30,792 nt of DNA from Flavobacterium sp. (GTDB taxonomy: Bacteria > Bacteroidota > Bacteroidia > Flavobacteriales > Flavobacteriaceae): the NCBI RefSeq assembly GCF_030146175.1, contig NZ_JASLCE010000099.1:1-30792 (forward strand). The letters are read 5' to 3'. The notes under the pieces are model-generated. The model was not told the DNA's origin, ran no database searches, and was given only the letters and a program-made list of their open reading frames with translations. Shown in pieces: positions 1 to 8,351 of this stretch. Each line of letters begins with the position of its first letter. Position 1 is the first letter of the stretch. Made by a program: the position numbers and the translations under genes.

Positions 1-915
1 CATGCACTCGACGGAAAACTCAAATTTGTATATGTAATGATTTCCGAAACGGATGTGATCATCAAAACGTCACCGGCAATTCCGGGCGTGACGGAATTAT
101 ATGAAATCAACGAAGATTTGACGTTGGATGCATCCAAAATCGAGAATATTTACGAATTTCTGGAATCGTTTAGCGAAGCCAAAATCGAAAAAGCTTTGGA
201 AGCTTTGGAAGCGAATCCGGAATTTAAGGCAAAAGCCGAAAAACGCTATGGGCAATTGATCAAAAATAGAGTCGGAAAAGACGCCGGTATCGAAAGTTTC
301 GAAAAAGCCGCATTGTCGCGCAAGGAAGTCGAGCTGTTTAACGATTGGCATTTTGCCGAAAATGTGATCTCGCTAGGGCGTATGTATGAAGAAGAATGCC
401 GGACTGTTGTCGATTTTATCGGAAGTCTGGTGATGAGTCATCTGGACATTCACGAGTTTAAAGCACAAATGGAAGCTACCGAAAACGAAATGGAGCTGCG
501 CGAGGTATATCATTCCGCTGCCCAAAAAGTCAAAGCCGGAATGTTGGCCGAAGCGAAGGTGTATGGTGGCAGTTGGTTCGGAGAAATAAGCACTTTGCTC
601 GCGAATCATAAGTGTGAAAAACTGATGTTCGAAAAAACACATTTCAAACTCGAAAGCAGCGATGCGCTTAAGGCATTTATGTTCTATCTGAATCTTAATA
701 ATGGAATCAGTATTTATTTTGACATCTTCCAATCGTATCTCTACGACCTTACGGAATTCTTCTGGTTCTCACCAACTATAGCCAGAACGGCTTGGGGCGA
801 AACCGATTTTGTGTTACCGGAATTTACCCTAAAATTCAGAAGAAAAGTATTTTACAGAATCAACGACGACGGCGAATGGCTTCGAAAAAGTCCAAAACCG
901 GCTGGCGTTGAATAA
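1..915 (+). CDS. C-terminal part of an unrecognised protein, cut by the left edge
   Basis: The frame is open from base 1 to the stop at 913-915 (304 codons visible). An ATG lies at 37, but the 12 codons before it are in frame and read like ordinary protein (HALDGKLKFVYV), so the gene probably starts outside the window. The visible part is mostly charged and probably helical (Ala/Glu/Lys-rich around residues 40-90 and 155-180). It ends in an aromatic-rich segment (DLTEFFWFSP) and a Lys/Arg-rich tail. No signal peptide or membrane segment is visible in this part. It is followed 58 bp later by the first propeller-like paralogue on the same strand, so it is probably the upstream member of the same transcription unit. 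I do not recognise the family. Confidence 0.8.
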   Translation, partial: HALDGKLKFVYVMISETDVIIKTSPAIPGVTELYEINEDLTLDASKIENIYEFLESFSEAKIEKALEALEANPEFKAKAEKRYGQLIKNRVGKDAGIESFEKAALSRKEVELFNDWHFAENVISLGRMYEEECRTVVDFIGSLVMSHLDIHEFKAQMEATENEMELREVYHSAAQKVKAGMLAEAKVYGGSWFGEISTLLANHKCEKLMFEKTHFKLESSDALKAFMFYLNLNNGISIYFDIFQSYLYDLTEFFWFSPTIARTAWGETDFVLPEFTLKFRRKVFYRINDDGEWLRKSPKPAGVE

Positions 916-973
916 ACGATAAAACAATCCTATTTCCGAATTGTTTTCGGAGGACTTAACCAACCCAATTACC

Positions 974-2560
974 ATGGCTACACAAATGTATGAGGTGCAG
1001 TGGAACGACGCTGTCCCGGAAAAATCAATATTGACCAAACAAGAAATAAGCGACTATTGCCGTCATTTTGGACAGGCGACACCGGAACTTAATGAATTTC
1101 TGACACGTTTCGATTTTGACGAATGGAAATGCATGCGAATTGCTTTTGATTATGTTTACGGCAAACATTCCGACAAGAACGGCGCTGTGGGTAGTGATGC
1201 CGTAGCCTATCTCGGGCTTATTGCAACGACCTTTCTTTCGAAAGAAGGTGAAGCAAAACTACAGGAATATGTCGGTAAGGAACGTTTTATGTATCCGGAA
1301 AACAATCGCACGTCGTTCCAGGTTTTCGACGATTGTCCGCTTTGGATTGTCCAGGTCGTAAAAAAGGAACAACACTATGCCGACTGTCTGTTTTTTATGC
1401 CAGCCGTTTTCTGGAAAGACGCACAGATGCGTGACGATTCCTATGGATATGAGAAATATACTGTTGGTGATCATCACAAATGGTATGGTGATTTTACAAC
1501 AAGCGAGCGCCCGATTCGCTATTGGCGTAATAGGATCGGTTCGTATACACCGAATTTTATCGAACGCGAAGGAACCAAAATTGAATTTGGATTGGGACTT
1601 CCCGTTTTCGACAAATGGCATAACCGCATCGTGTATTACGATATCAGAGCGTCCGAAAACATGTATTTCCACGATCTTACCCATCCGGAAATCCGACACG
1701 AAGCAAAGGGTTATCTGGTGGATTCGCATAATGGCTATTTTTTGATCACACCGGAAGAATACCATTTCGGACAAAAAGGAAGTCTGCTGATCACCGACAA
1801 GCAATTCAACAAAATTTCCAAGACAAAAACCAACGTTTATAATTCGTTTGAAAACGATTACTGGAGTGTTTATCTCGATACAAAAGGTATCGTGATGACC
1901 CGGAAAGAGACAAATGAAGAAAGACGTTTTAAATACAGCGAAGTTAACTTAAGCAATAATATTGGCGGAAATAACAGTACCGAGCTTTCGATTTGGGCAA
2001 CAGACGATAACACTGTTTGTTTTTTCGAAAGTCGTAATTTTATTACGATCGACAAAGATTTCAACGCCACTACCATTTCACCGAGCAAACATTTCAAAAA
2101 AGAAATCCCGGCCTATTTTTATGATTGTTTCATTAGAAACAAATCGCTCGAACTTTCCAAAAACCGACGACTGTTCTTTACACACGAAGGTGTCATGATG
2201 GTAAATGCCAACGGAACACTCGAATATTTTAATCCGAAGCTTACTGAAATCACAGGCGAAGCGGTTTTTTACAACGGTATCAAAGACGAAGCGTTAGGTG
2301 GAATCTGGTTTGTCACAACCAATGACCGACTGGTTTTTACGGATGAAAATTTCGAAAAAGGCTACGTGTTTAATTTTACCGAACAATTTTCCGATCCGCA
2401 TCGAAGCGATAATTATTATGCACAACTCTATTTCGATAACGAACAAAATCTATGGACTTCGTTCTATCGCAATACACTTTATAAAATCAACCGAAAGGAA
2501 TTAGAAAACAAGCTGAAAACGGCGGTTGCCTATGCTCCAAAACAACTTCAAACACTCTAA
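974..2560 (+). CDS. Propeller-like paralogue A (528 aa), unknown function
   Basis: First of three tandem paralogues. The start at 974 gives MATQMYEVQW, matching the MATQI starts of the next two copies; an in-frame ATG at 941 would add 11 residues absent from them. The N-terminal ~200 residues form a shared domain with a conserved FGQ..PELNEFL..FDFDEW segment and a [PC]LWI[VI]Q core. The C-terminal half has several blade-like segments, such as GGIWFVTTNDRLVFTD and, near the end, NEQNLWTSFYRNTLYKI. The latter resembles the D.nGNLW.g...gl.ki pattern of two-component-regulator (Reg_prop) beta-propeller blades. There is no signal peptide, so it is probably cytoplasmic. This is the most diverged copy. 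The propeller reading is inference from motif spacing; the function is unknown. Confidence 0.85.
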   Translation: MATQMYEVQWNDAVPEKSILTKQEISDYCRHFGQATPELNEFLTRFDFDEWKCMRIAFDYVYGKHSDKNGAVGSDAVAYLGLIATTFLSKEGEAKLQEYVGKERFMYPENNRTSFQVFDDCPLWIVQVVKKEQHYADCLFFMPAVFWKDAQMRDDSYGYEKYTVGDHHKWYGDFTTSERPIRYWRNRIGSYTPNFIEREGTKIEFGLGLPVFDKWHNRIVYYDIRASENMYFHDLTHPEIRHEAKGYLVDSHNGYFLITPEEYHFGQKGSLLITDKQFNKISKTKTNVYNSFENDYWSVYLDTKGIVMTRKETNEERRFKYSEVNLSNNIGGNNSTELSIWATDDNTVCFFESRNFITIDKDFNATTISPSKHFKKEIPAYFYDCFIRNKSLELSKNRRLFFTHEGVMMVNANGTLEYFNPKLTEITGEAVFYNGIKDEALGGIWFVTTNDRLVFTDENFEKGYVFNFTEQFSDPHRSDNYYAQLYFDNEQNLWTSFYRNTLYKINRKELENKLKTAVAYAPKQLQTL

Positions 2561-2566
2561 AAAAAT

Positions 2567-4168
2567 ATGGCTACACAAATTTACGAACTGGATTGGGACA
2601 ATACACCCGCGGGAAAGTTTATAGTATCCAAACCGGAAATTGTCGCGTATGTTCGGCATTTCGGACAAGACACCAACGAACTGCACGAATTTTTGTCGCG
2701 TTTTGACTTTGAAGAGTGGGTTTGCATGGAACTTTTTGTAGACTACATCTACGGAAAATCGACTAAAAGCGGTGAAGTGGGAAGTGATGCCGTGCAATAT
2801 CTAAGTATTGTTTCGGGTACTTTTTTTACCGAAGAAGCCGAACTCGCGCTTCATAATTATGTCGGATACAACAAGAATAGATTTGAATACAACTACGACG
2901 AATCGCCTACATTTGCTACGTTCCCGGATTGTCCGCTTTGGATTATCCAGATTACAAGTCAGGAAAAACAGTCGTCGAGTGCAATTTTCTTTATGCCGGC
3001 AATTTGGTGGAAAGATGCAAATATGACCAGCGAATCGTATGCCGACAATCATTTTACCGTGAATTCGCCATGGAACCAATGGTATAATGATCCTTTCGGG
3101 AAAAACCAGCATCAGAATATGTACTGGCGAAACCGAATTGGAAGTTATTCCCCGAATTTTATCGCGCGCGAAAACGGTGCAACGATTCCGTTCAACCAAG
3201 GTGTCGTTCATTTCGATCCCTTTAGAAATCGACTGCTGATACAAAAAATGCGAACAGAAGAGATGTGTTATTACGATTTGTCGGATTTTAAAACCGAACA
3301 TACAACGCAGAATTTCCTTAAAGATAGCGCAAACGGATTTATCGAAAGTTCGACTGACGGGTACCGTTTTTATACCGAAACAAAACTGTTGATCACTGAT
3401 GCGGATTTTAACGTGATTTCAGAATCGGCTTCCAAAGTGGTCAATATTTACGAAGACGATTTCTGGAAAGTAGTGCTCGATAACAAAGGTGTTTTGATGA
3501 CAAAAAAAGAATCGGGAGACGAAAAACGCTTTAAATATAGCGAACTTAAACTAACGACATCGGCCTTTTCGAACAATCCGGATGACTTGACGATTTATGT
3601 AAATGCGAACCGTTCGGTAATTTTCTTCGGAAGCCAAAATCTGCTTTCCATTGTCGACACTTCGTTTACGGTTACGAACATGAATTTGGACAGTTTGTTT
3701 AAAAAAGAAATCGCGCCCTATTATTACGATAATGGCCAAAAAAGACAGCTTTTTGCGCTTTCTGCCGAAAGACAATTACTACTGACCAACAACGGGGTTT
3801 TCGAGCTTGGAAAAGACGAAAAACCAAAAATGATCAGCCAAAAACTGAAGGAAATCACCGGTGAAGTTTTGTTTTACAGTGCGCTAAAAGACGACGCTTT
3901 AAACGGAATCTGGTTTGTTGCCGGTATAGATCGTTTGGTTTTTACCGACATGAATTTCGAAAAAGGTTATGTGTTTAATTTTACCGAACAAGACCTTGCA
4001 TACAAGTATTTCAATGATTACCGTTGGAGCGAGCTCTTTTTGGATCGGGATGGGAATTTATGGTATTCGCTTTTTGGATCGGAACTTAAAAAAATCGCCA
4101 GAAAGGAACTCGAATCGAAATTAAAAACGGCAGTTGCCTATGCTCCAAAACAACATAAAACGCACTAA
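2567..4168 (+). CDS. Propeller-like paralogue B (533 aa), unknown function
   Basis: Second tandem copy, starting 6 bp after copy A stops. It begins MATQIYELDW and is nearly collinear with copy C over the whole length, with most residues identical; copy A is more distant. Shared landmarks are FEEWVCMELFVDY near residue 50, FFMPAIWWKDA near 145, SKVVNIYEDDFWKVVLDNKG in the middle, and the blade-like DGNLWYSLFGSELKKIARKE at the end. The last residues, KTAVAYAPKQ, match copy A but not copy C. No signal peptide or transmembrane segment is visible. The tight spacing implies co-transcription. Function is unknown; a repeated protein-binding propeller is the likeliest structural guess. Confidence 0.88.
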   Translation: MATQIYELDWDNTPAGKFIVSKPEIVAYVRHFGQDTNELHEFLSRFDFEEWVCMELFVDYIYGKSTKSGEVGSDAVQYLSIVSGTFFTEEAELALHNYVGYNKNRFEYNYDESPTFATFPDCPLWIIQITSQEKQSSSAIFFMPAIWWKDANMTSESYADNHFTVNSPWNQWYNDPFGKNQHQNMYWRNRIGSYSPNFIARENGATIPFNQGVVHFDPFRNRLLIQKMRTEEMCYYDLSDFKTEHTTQNFLKDSANGFIESSTDGYRFYTETKLLITDADFNVISESASKVVNIYEDDFWKVVLDNKGVLMTKKESGDEKRFKYSELKLTTSAFSNNPDDLTIYVNANRSVIFFGSQNLLSIVDTSFTVTNMNLDSLFKKEIAPYYYDNGQKRQLFALSAERQLLLTNNGVFELGKDEKPKMISQKLKEITGEVLFYSALKDDALNGIWFVAGIDRLVFTDMNFEKGYVFNFTEQDLAYKYFNDYRWSELFLDRDGNLWYSLFGSELKKIARKELESKLKTAVAYAPKQHKTH

Positions 4169-4174
4169 AAAATA

Positions 4175-5758
4175 ATGGCTACACAAATTTTTGACGTTCA
4201 GTGGAACGATACACCTGCCGGAAAACCGATACTTTCAAAACCGGAAATTATTGATTATGCCCGACATTTCGGACAAGATACCAAAGAACTGCACGAATTC
4301 CTGACGCGTTTCGACTTTGAAGAATGGGTTTGTATGGAACTTTTTGTGGATTACGTTTACGGACGAGTAGACAAAAGTGGTAGCGTAGGAAGTGACGCGG
4401 TAGAATATCTAAACATCGTTTCGGGTACTTTTTTTACCGATGAAGCCGAACTGGCACTTCATAATTATATCGGATTCAACAACAATAAATTTGAATACAA
4501 CTACGACGGATCGCCACCATTCGCGACGTTCCCGGATTGCCCGCTTTGGATTGTCCAGGTGACAAGTCAGAAAAAATATGAGTCGAGTGCGATTTTCTTT
4601 ATGCCGGCAATTTGGTGGAAAGATGCCCGTATGACCAGCGAATCGTATGCCTATAGTCATTTTACCGTGAATTCAAGATGGAACAAGTGGTATAGTGGCT
4701 CTTTCGATAAAAACCAGGATAAGTGTATCTATTGGCGAAATCGAATCGGAAGTTATGCTCCGAATTTTATCGCGCGCGAAAGCGGTTCAACGATTCCGTT
4801 TGTCTACCGTGATATCCATTTCGATGTGCTTAGAAATCGGGTGTTTATACCGCAATCCCGATCGGAAGAGATGTGTTATTATGATTTGTCGGATTTTAAA
4901 ACCGAGCATAAAACGCAGAATTTCCTTAAAGATAGTGAGCTCGGATTTATCGAAAGTTCGGCCGAAGGGTATCGTTTTTATACCGACAAAAAACTGTTGA
5001 TCACCGACGCGGACTTTAACGTGATTTCAGAATCCGCTTCCAAAATCGTTAATATTTACGAAGACGATTTCTGGAAAGTGGTGCTCGATAACAAAGGTGT
5101 TTTGATGACGAAAAAGGAATCAGCAGAGGAAAAACGTTTTAAATATAGTGAGCTTAAACTAACAACTTCGATCTATTCGAATAATCCGAATAGTTTGACA
5201 ATTTATGTGAATGCAAACCGTTCGGTGATTTTCTTCGGAAGCCAAAATCTGCTTTCCATTGTCGACACTTCGTTTACGGTCACGAACATGAGTCTGGACC
5301 GTCTGTTTAAAAAAGAAATCGCGCCGTATTATTATAATAACCGCCAGGTAAGAAAGTTTTTCGCGCTTTCTGCCGAAAGACAATTACTATTAACGGATAG
5401 CGGCGTTTTCGAATTGGGAAGCGACGAAAAACCAAAAATGATCAGCCAAAAGCTAAAGGAAATCACAGGAGAAGTTTTGTTCTATAACGCAATAAAAGAC
5501 GACGCTTTAAACGGAATCTGGTTTGTTGCCGGTATGGATCGTTTGGTTTTTACCGACGTGAATTTCGAAAAAGGCTATGTGTTTAATTTCACCGAACAAG
5601 ACCTTTCGGACGAACACGTCAATACCTACCGTAGTAGCGAGCTCTTTTTTGATAAGGACGGGAATTTATGGTATTCGCTTTTTGGACCGATGCTTAAAAA
5701 AATCGCCAGAAAGGAACTCGAATCGAAATTAAAAACAGCTATCGCCTTCGGAAAATAA
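4175..5758 (+). CDS. Propeller-like paralogue C (527 aa), unknown function
   Basis: Third tandem copy, 6 bp after copy B, beginning MATQIFDVQWNDTPAGKP. It is nearly identical to copy B through the central segments (for example DFWKVVLDNKGVLMTKKES) and at the terminal DGNLWYSLFG blade. It diverges in scattered patches, notably around residues 165-230 (RWNKWYSGSFDKNQD against PWNQWYNDPFGKNQH in B), where binding specificity could differ. Its C-terminus is KTAIAFGK, so it lacks the APKQ tail shared by A and B. No export signal is seen. It is the last member of this family in the array; an ankyrin gene follows about 100 bp later. Function is unknown. Confidence 0.88.
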   Translation: MATQIFDVQWNDTPAGKPILSKPEIIDYARHFGQDTKELHEFLTRFDFEEWVCMELFVDYVYGRVDKSGSVGSDAVEYLNIVSGTFFTDEAELALHNYIGFNNNKFEYNYDGSPPFATFPDCPLWIVQVTSQKKYESSAIFFMPAIWWKDARMTSESYAYSHFTVNSRWNKWYSGSFDKNQDKCIYWRNRIGSYAPNFIARESGSTIPFVYRDIHFDVLRNRVFIPQSRSEEMCYYDLSDFKTEHKTQNFLKDSELGFIESSAEGYRFYTDKKLLITDADFNVISESASKIVNIYEDDFWKVVLDNKGVLMTKKESAEEKRFKYSELKLTTSIYSNNPNSLTIYVNANRSVIFFGSQNLLSIVDTSFTVTNMSLDRLFKKEIAPYYYNNRQVRKFFALSAERQLLLTDSGVFELGSDEKPKMISQKLKEITGEVLFYNAIKDDALNGIWFVAGMDRLVFTDVNFEKGYVFNFTEQDLSDEHVNTYRSSELFFDKDGNLWYSLFGPMLKKIARKELESKLKTAIAFGK

Positions 5759-5763
5759 AAGTT

Positions 5764-5853
5764 ATGGAGACACAGGAATTACCACAGGCTTTTCAAAAAG
5801 GACTTTGCTGATACTATTACTGGATTTTATACAATCCGACCAACCAAAAATAA
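5764..5853 (+). pseudogene. Very short ORF, possible gene remnant
   Basis: Five bases after copy C stops, an ATG opens a 15-codon ORF (METQELPQAFQKGLC) ending in TGA at 5809-5811. The same frame then stays open for 13 more codons (YYYWILYNPTNQK) to a TAA at 5851-5853, just before the ankyrin gene. The METQ start resembles the MATQ starts of the preceding family, but nothing after it matches. It may be the stub of a lost gene, a short leader peptide, or chance. The 3' part, TTATACAATCCGACCA, recurs before the second ankyrin gene. Confidence 0.2.
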
Positions 5854-5859
5854 AATATT

Positions 5860-8298
5860 ATGGAAAAAATGACGCTTAAAGAAGCCAAATCCATTCTTAA
5901 AAAACACAAGCTCGAAGCCGACGGAAAACACCTTTTTGATGCGTTTAACAATTTTGAATTATTGGAAGCATTACTGGTGGCGGGAGCAGACGCAAACTAC
6001 GTTGAGGCCCAGTTCAACGTTCCGGTACTTTCACTGGCCTATAGCCGACAAGAATATACAAATTTCGGATTGCTTCTGGAATATGGCGCGAATCCCGATG
6101 TACCTTCAAGCGTGTTTACGAATCGTGAACCGATTATTTTCGAAATTACGAGTCCACAAACAGGGGTTGACGGCTTTCTTTATCTTATGATCAAAGCTGG
6201 AATCGACTTGAATCAAATACATCCGGAATCGGGATATACCTTGTTGCAACACGCCGCAAGCCGGTATTTTGTTTCGCTTGAAAACCTAGAACATCTGATT
6301 GCGAAAGGTGCTGATCCGAATCTGCCAAACCAGGATGGACAAACGCTTTACGACTTGATCGACAGCGAAAAGATCAAACTTGATAAACCGGTTTTACTTG
6401 CCTTAAAGAAACATCAAACGGGTTATGTCGAACGTCCGATAGCATTTCAGATAGTTGCACCGCCCCAAAAACCGGAATGGGACACTTATTTTTCTTGTCC
6501 CCGTGGTTCGTTCCGGGTTGTAAAAGTGCTGGGTAAAACCGATGATACCCTTACTGTTAGAATGTATCGTACCGAACGACACGACATCGATTTTCCGAGA
6601 ACACATACCGATTCGTTGAGCATCATTTTTGCGCTTCTGGAACATTCGAAAACGCCATCGGAATGGAAAGATGCGGTTTCGGTATTCCATTTCACGGGTA
6701 ATCATGCTGTTTTGGCACGCCATTATATCCAATCGCATATCGTTTCGGATTTTAATCTGACAATGCACGCCGAGATATGGGAGGAGAAAAATTATAAACC
6801 TTTCGACGATATGTCTGAAGAAACGCGTGAAAAATTACAGCAAGCTACAATGACGATTACCGTAACCGAACCGGAAATGCTCAAAACGATCGAAGTAGGA
6901 AGCTGGGCTAAAATCCCGGGATTCAACGTTGCACCGCTTTGGTATCTCGAAAACAAGACGACTTCGCAGTATTACTTTTTTTATATCAGTGGTGGTGGCA
7001 GATGGATCGCAAAAGAAGGCGAAATCGGTGTGGAAGCGAAAGGTAAAGTCATCGGAGGCATTGCCAGCGGCGGGTATTATAAAGAAGAATACATTCGGGC
7101 GGAAGCGTTCGTTTCAAAGAAATTTGAGGAAGGTTTTGAGCTCATCTATAAAAATTTTGATACGGCTTACAACCTTGAAGAAGGAATTGAGGAGGCAGCA
7201 AGGGAAGCGAAAATCAACGAAAATAAAAATCAGGATTACAGCGAAGCAGCATTTGAAGCGTTAAAACAGAAAGATGTTGAAAAACTGGCCGAGATACTCA
7301 AAACCGGGGTTCATCCGGATACACTGAAAGACAATTATGGAAACAGCATGCTTGAAGCTACCGGAGGGGCCTACTATCCGGAAGCGTTTCATCTCGAAAT
7401 GCTTAAGCTTTTGCTGGCTTCCGGAGCGAATCCTGATACGGCCAATTATAATGTACCGCTTATCCATAAAATAGCCATACGTTCCAAGAACGAAATTACC
7501 GATGAAATGGTGCGACGTCTTGTGGAAGCCGGTGCCGATGTGAACGTTATTTCATCGAGAGAAGCGCAATCGACATTACAGTGCGCTTGTCGCGGAGGAA
7601 TGCTTTGGTTTGTACAATACTTGCTCGAAAACGGAGCCGATCCGAATTATAAAGATAATGACGAAGAAAGATCCGCGTTGCAGTATGCTTTGGAGGCACA
7701 AAGAAATGCTACTGCCATAATCGATTTGTTGCTTCAGTACGGAGCCGACAAGAATTCGCTTTATGCCTTTTATCGTTACGACAACGCATTTGAAAGGGCT
7801 GGAACCCTGGAAACCGTTGAAAAGCTGATCGAAATGGGATTCGATATCAATATGCTGAATGGTCACAAATACCCGGCACTATTTAAAATCGCCGAATACG
7901 GTTCGGTGAAAATGTTTGAGGCTTTCCTAAAACGGGGTGCAACTTTCGAACTGCATCAGATTTTGTATAATATCACGGTACGATTCAGGATGAATGATAA
8001 AGCGGTCATCGAAAACCAGATTCAAAAACTGCGTATTCTGTATGACCTGGGATATGCGTTGATTTCGATTACGGACAACAATCCGCTCCAAACACTGGTT
8101 GAAGATAATCTTATCCGACGTAAGAAAATTGCCAAATGGGAAGAAAAAGCCCTGCTTGATCTTTGGGAAATGGATTGTGTTCCAAGGCGTATGTATAAAC
8201 TCAACGAATTATACGAGTATGTGACAAAAGTGAATTGCAAGCCAATGATGGAGAAATGCCAGGAGCGCATTGCAACCATTCAAGCCGCGTTAAATTAA
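5860..8298 (+). CDS. Ankyrin-repeat protein with unrecognised central domain (812 aa), paralogue 1
   Basis: Two ankyrin blocks flank an unrecognised domain. The N-terminal block (about residues 20-190) has typical units such as LLEALLVAGADAN, LLLEYGANPD and LEHLIAKGADPN. The central part (about 195-455) contains no ankyrin signature; landmarks are GYVERPI, TLTVRMYRTERHDIDFPRTH, WYLENKTTSQYYF and an Ala/Gly-rich stretch. The C-terminal block (about 465-750) resumes with VEKLAEILKTGVHPDT, LKLLLASGANPDT, MVRRLVEAGADVN and VQYLLENGADPNY. No signal peptide or membrane segment is seen, so it is probably a cytoplasmic protein-binding scaffold. The start MEKMTLKEAK is the same as in the next gene. 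The partner is unknown. Confidence 0.9.
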   Translation: MEKMTLKEAKSILKKHKLEADGKHLFDAFNNFELLEALLVAGADANYVEAQFNVPVLSLAYSRQEYTNFGLLLEYGANPDVPSSVFTNREPIIFEITSPQTGVDGFLYLMIKAGIDLNQIHPESGYTLLQHAASRYFVSLENLEHLIAKGADPNLPNQDGQTLYDLIDSEKIKLDKPVLLALKKHQTGYVERPIAFQIVAPPQKPEWDTYFSCPRGSFRVVKVLGKTDDTLTVRMYRTERHDIDFPRTHTDSLSIIFALLEHSKTPSEWKDAVSVFHFTGNHAVLARHYIQSHIVSDFNLTMHAEIWEEKNYKPFDDMSEETREKLQQATMTITVTEPEMLKTIEVGSWAKIPGFNVAPLWYLENKTTSQYYFFYISGGGRWIAKEGEIGVEAKGKVIGGIASGGYYKEEYIRAEAFVSKKFEEGFELIYKNFDTAYNLEEGIEEAAREAKINENKNQDYSEAAFEALKQKDVEKLAEILKTGVHPDTLKDNYGNSMLEATGGAYYPEAFHLEMLKLLLASGANPDTANYNVPLIHKIAIRSKNEITDEMVRRLVEAGADVNVISSREAQSTLQCACRGGMLWFVQYLLENGADPNYKDNDEERSALQYALEAQRNATAIIDLLLQYGADKNSLYAFYRYDNAFERAGTLETVEKLIEMGFDINMLNGHKYPALFKIAEYGSVKMFEAFLKRGATFELHQILYNITVRFRMNDKAVIENQIQKLRILYDLGYALISITDNNPLQTLVEDNLIRRKKIAKWEEKALLDLWEMDCVPRRMYKLNELYEYVTKVNCKPMMEKCQERIATIQAALN

Positions 8299-8351
8299 CA
8301 ACTGAAACGATCCAAAACTTTATACAATCCGACCACAAAAGACAAAATATT

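Larger units (their letters stand above)
974..5758 (+). repeat. Three-copy tandem gene duplication (propeller-like family)
   Basis: Three full-length copies of about 1.6 kb lie head to tail. The A/B and B/C junctions are alike: a short A-rich spacer followed by ATGGCTACACAAAT. The A and B 3' ends share AAAACGGC[AG]GTTGCCTATGC, which the C copy lacks. B and C share long identical DNA stretches (for example around 3474-3502 and 5080-5108), so the B/C duplication or gene conversion between them is the more recent event. Confidence 0.85.

Noticed and set aside
941..973. In-frame ATG at 941 for propeller paralogue A
   Set aside because: The other two copies start at MATQ; the 11 additional residues have no counterpart.
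1259..1804. 181-codon open frame on the - strand inside paralogue A
   Set aside because: Fully antisense to a well-supported gene with conserved paralogues; a homologous antisense frame occurs in copy B as expected from shared sequence.
8235..8351. In-frame extension of the second ankyrin gene back to ATG 8235
   Set aside because: The 39 extra residues lie inside the preceding gene in another frame, and the first ankyrin copy begins exactly at the MEKMTLKEAK that follows.
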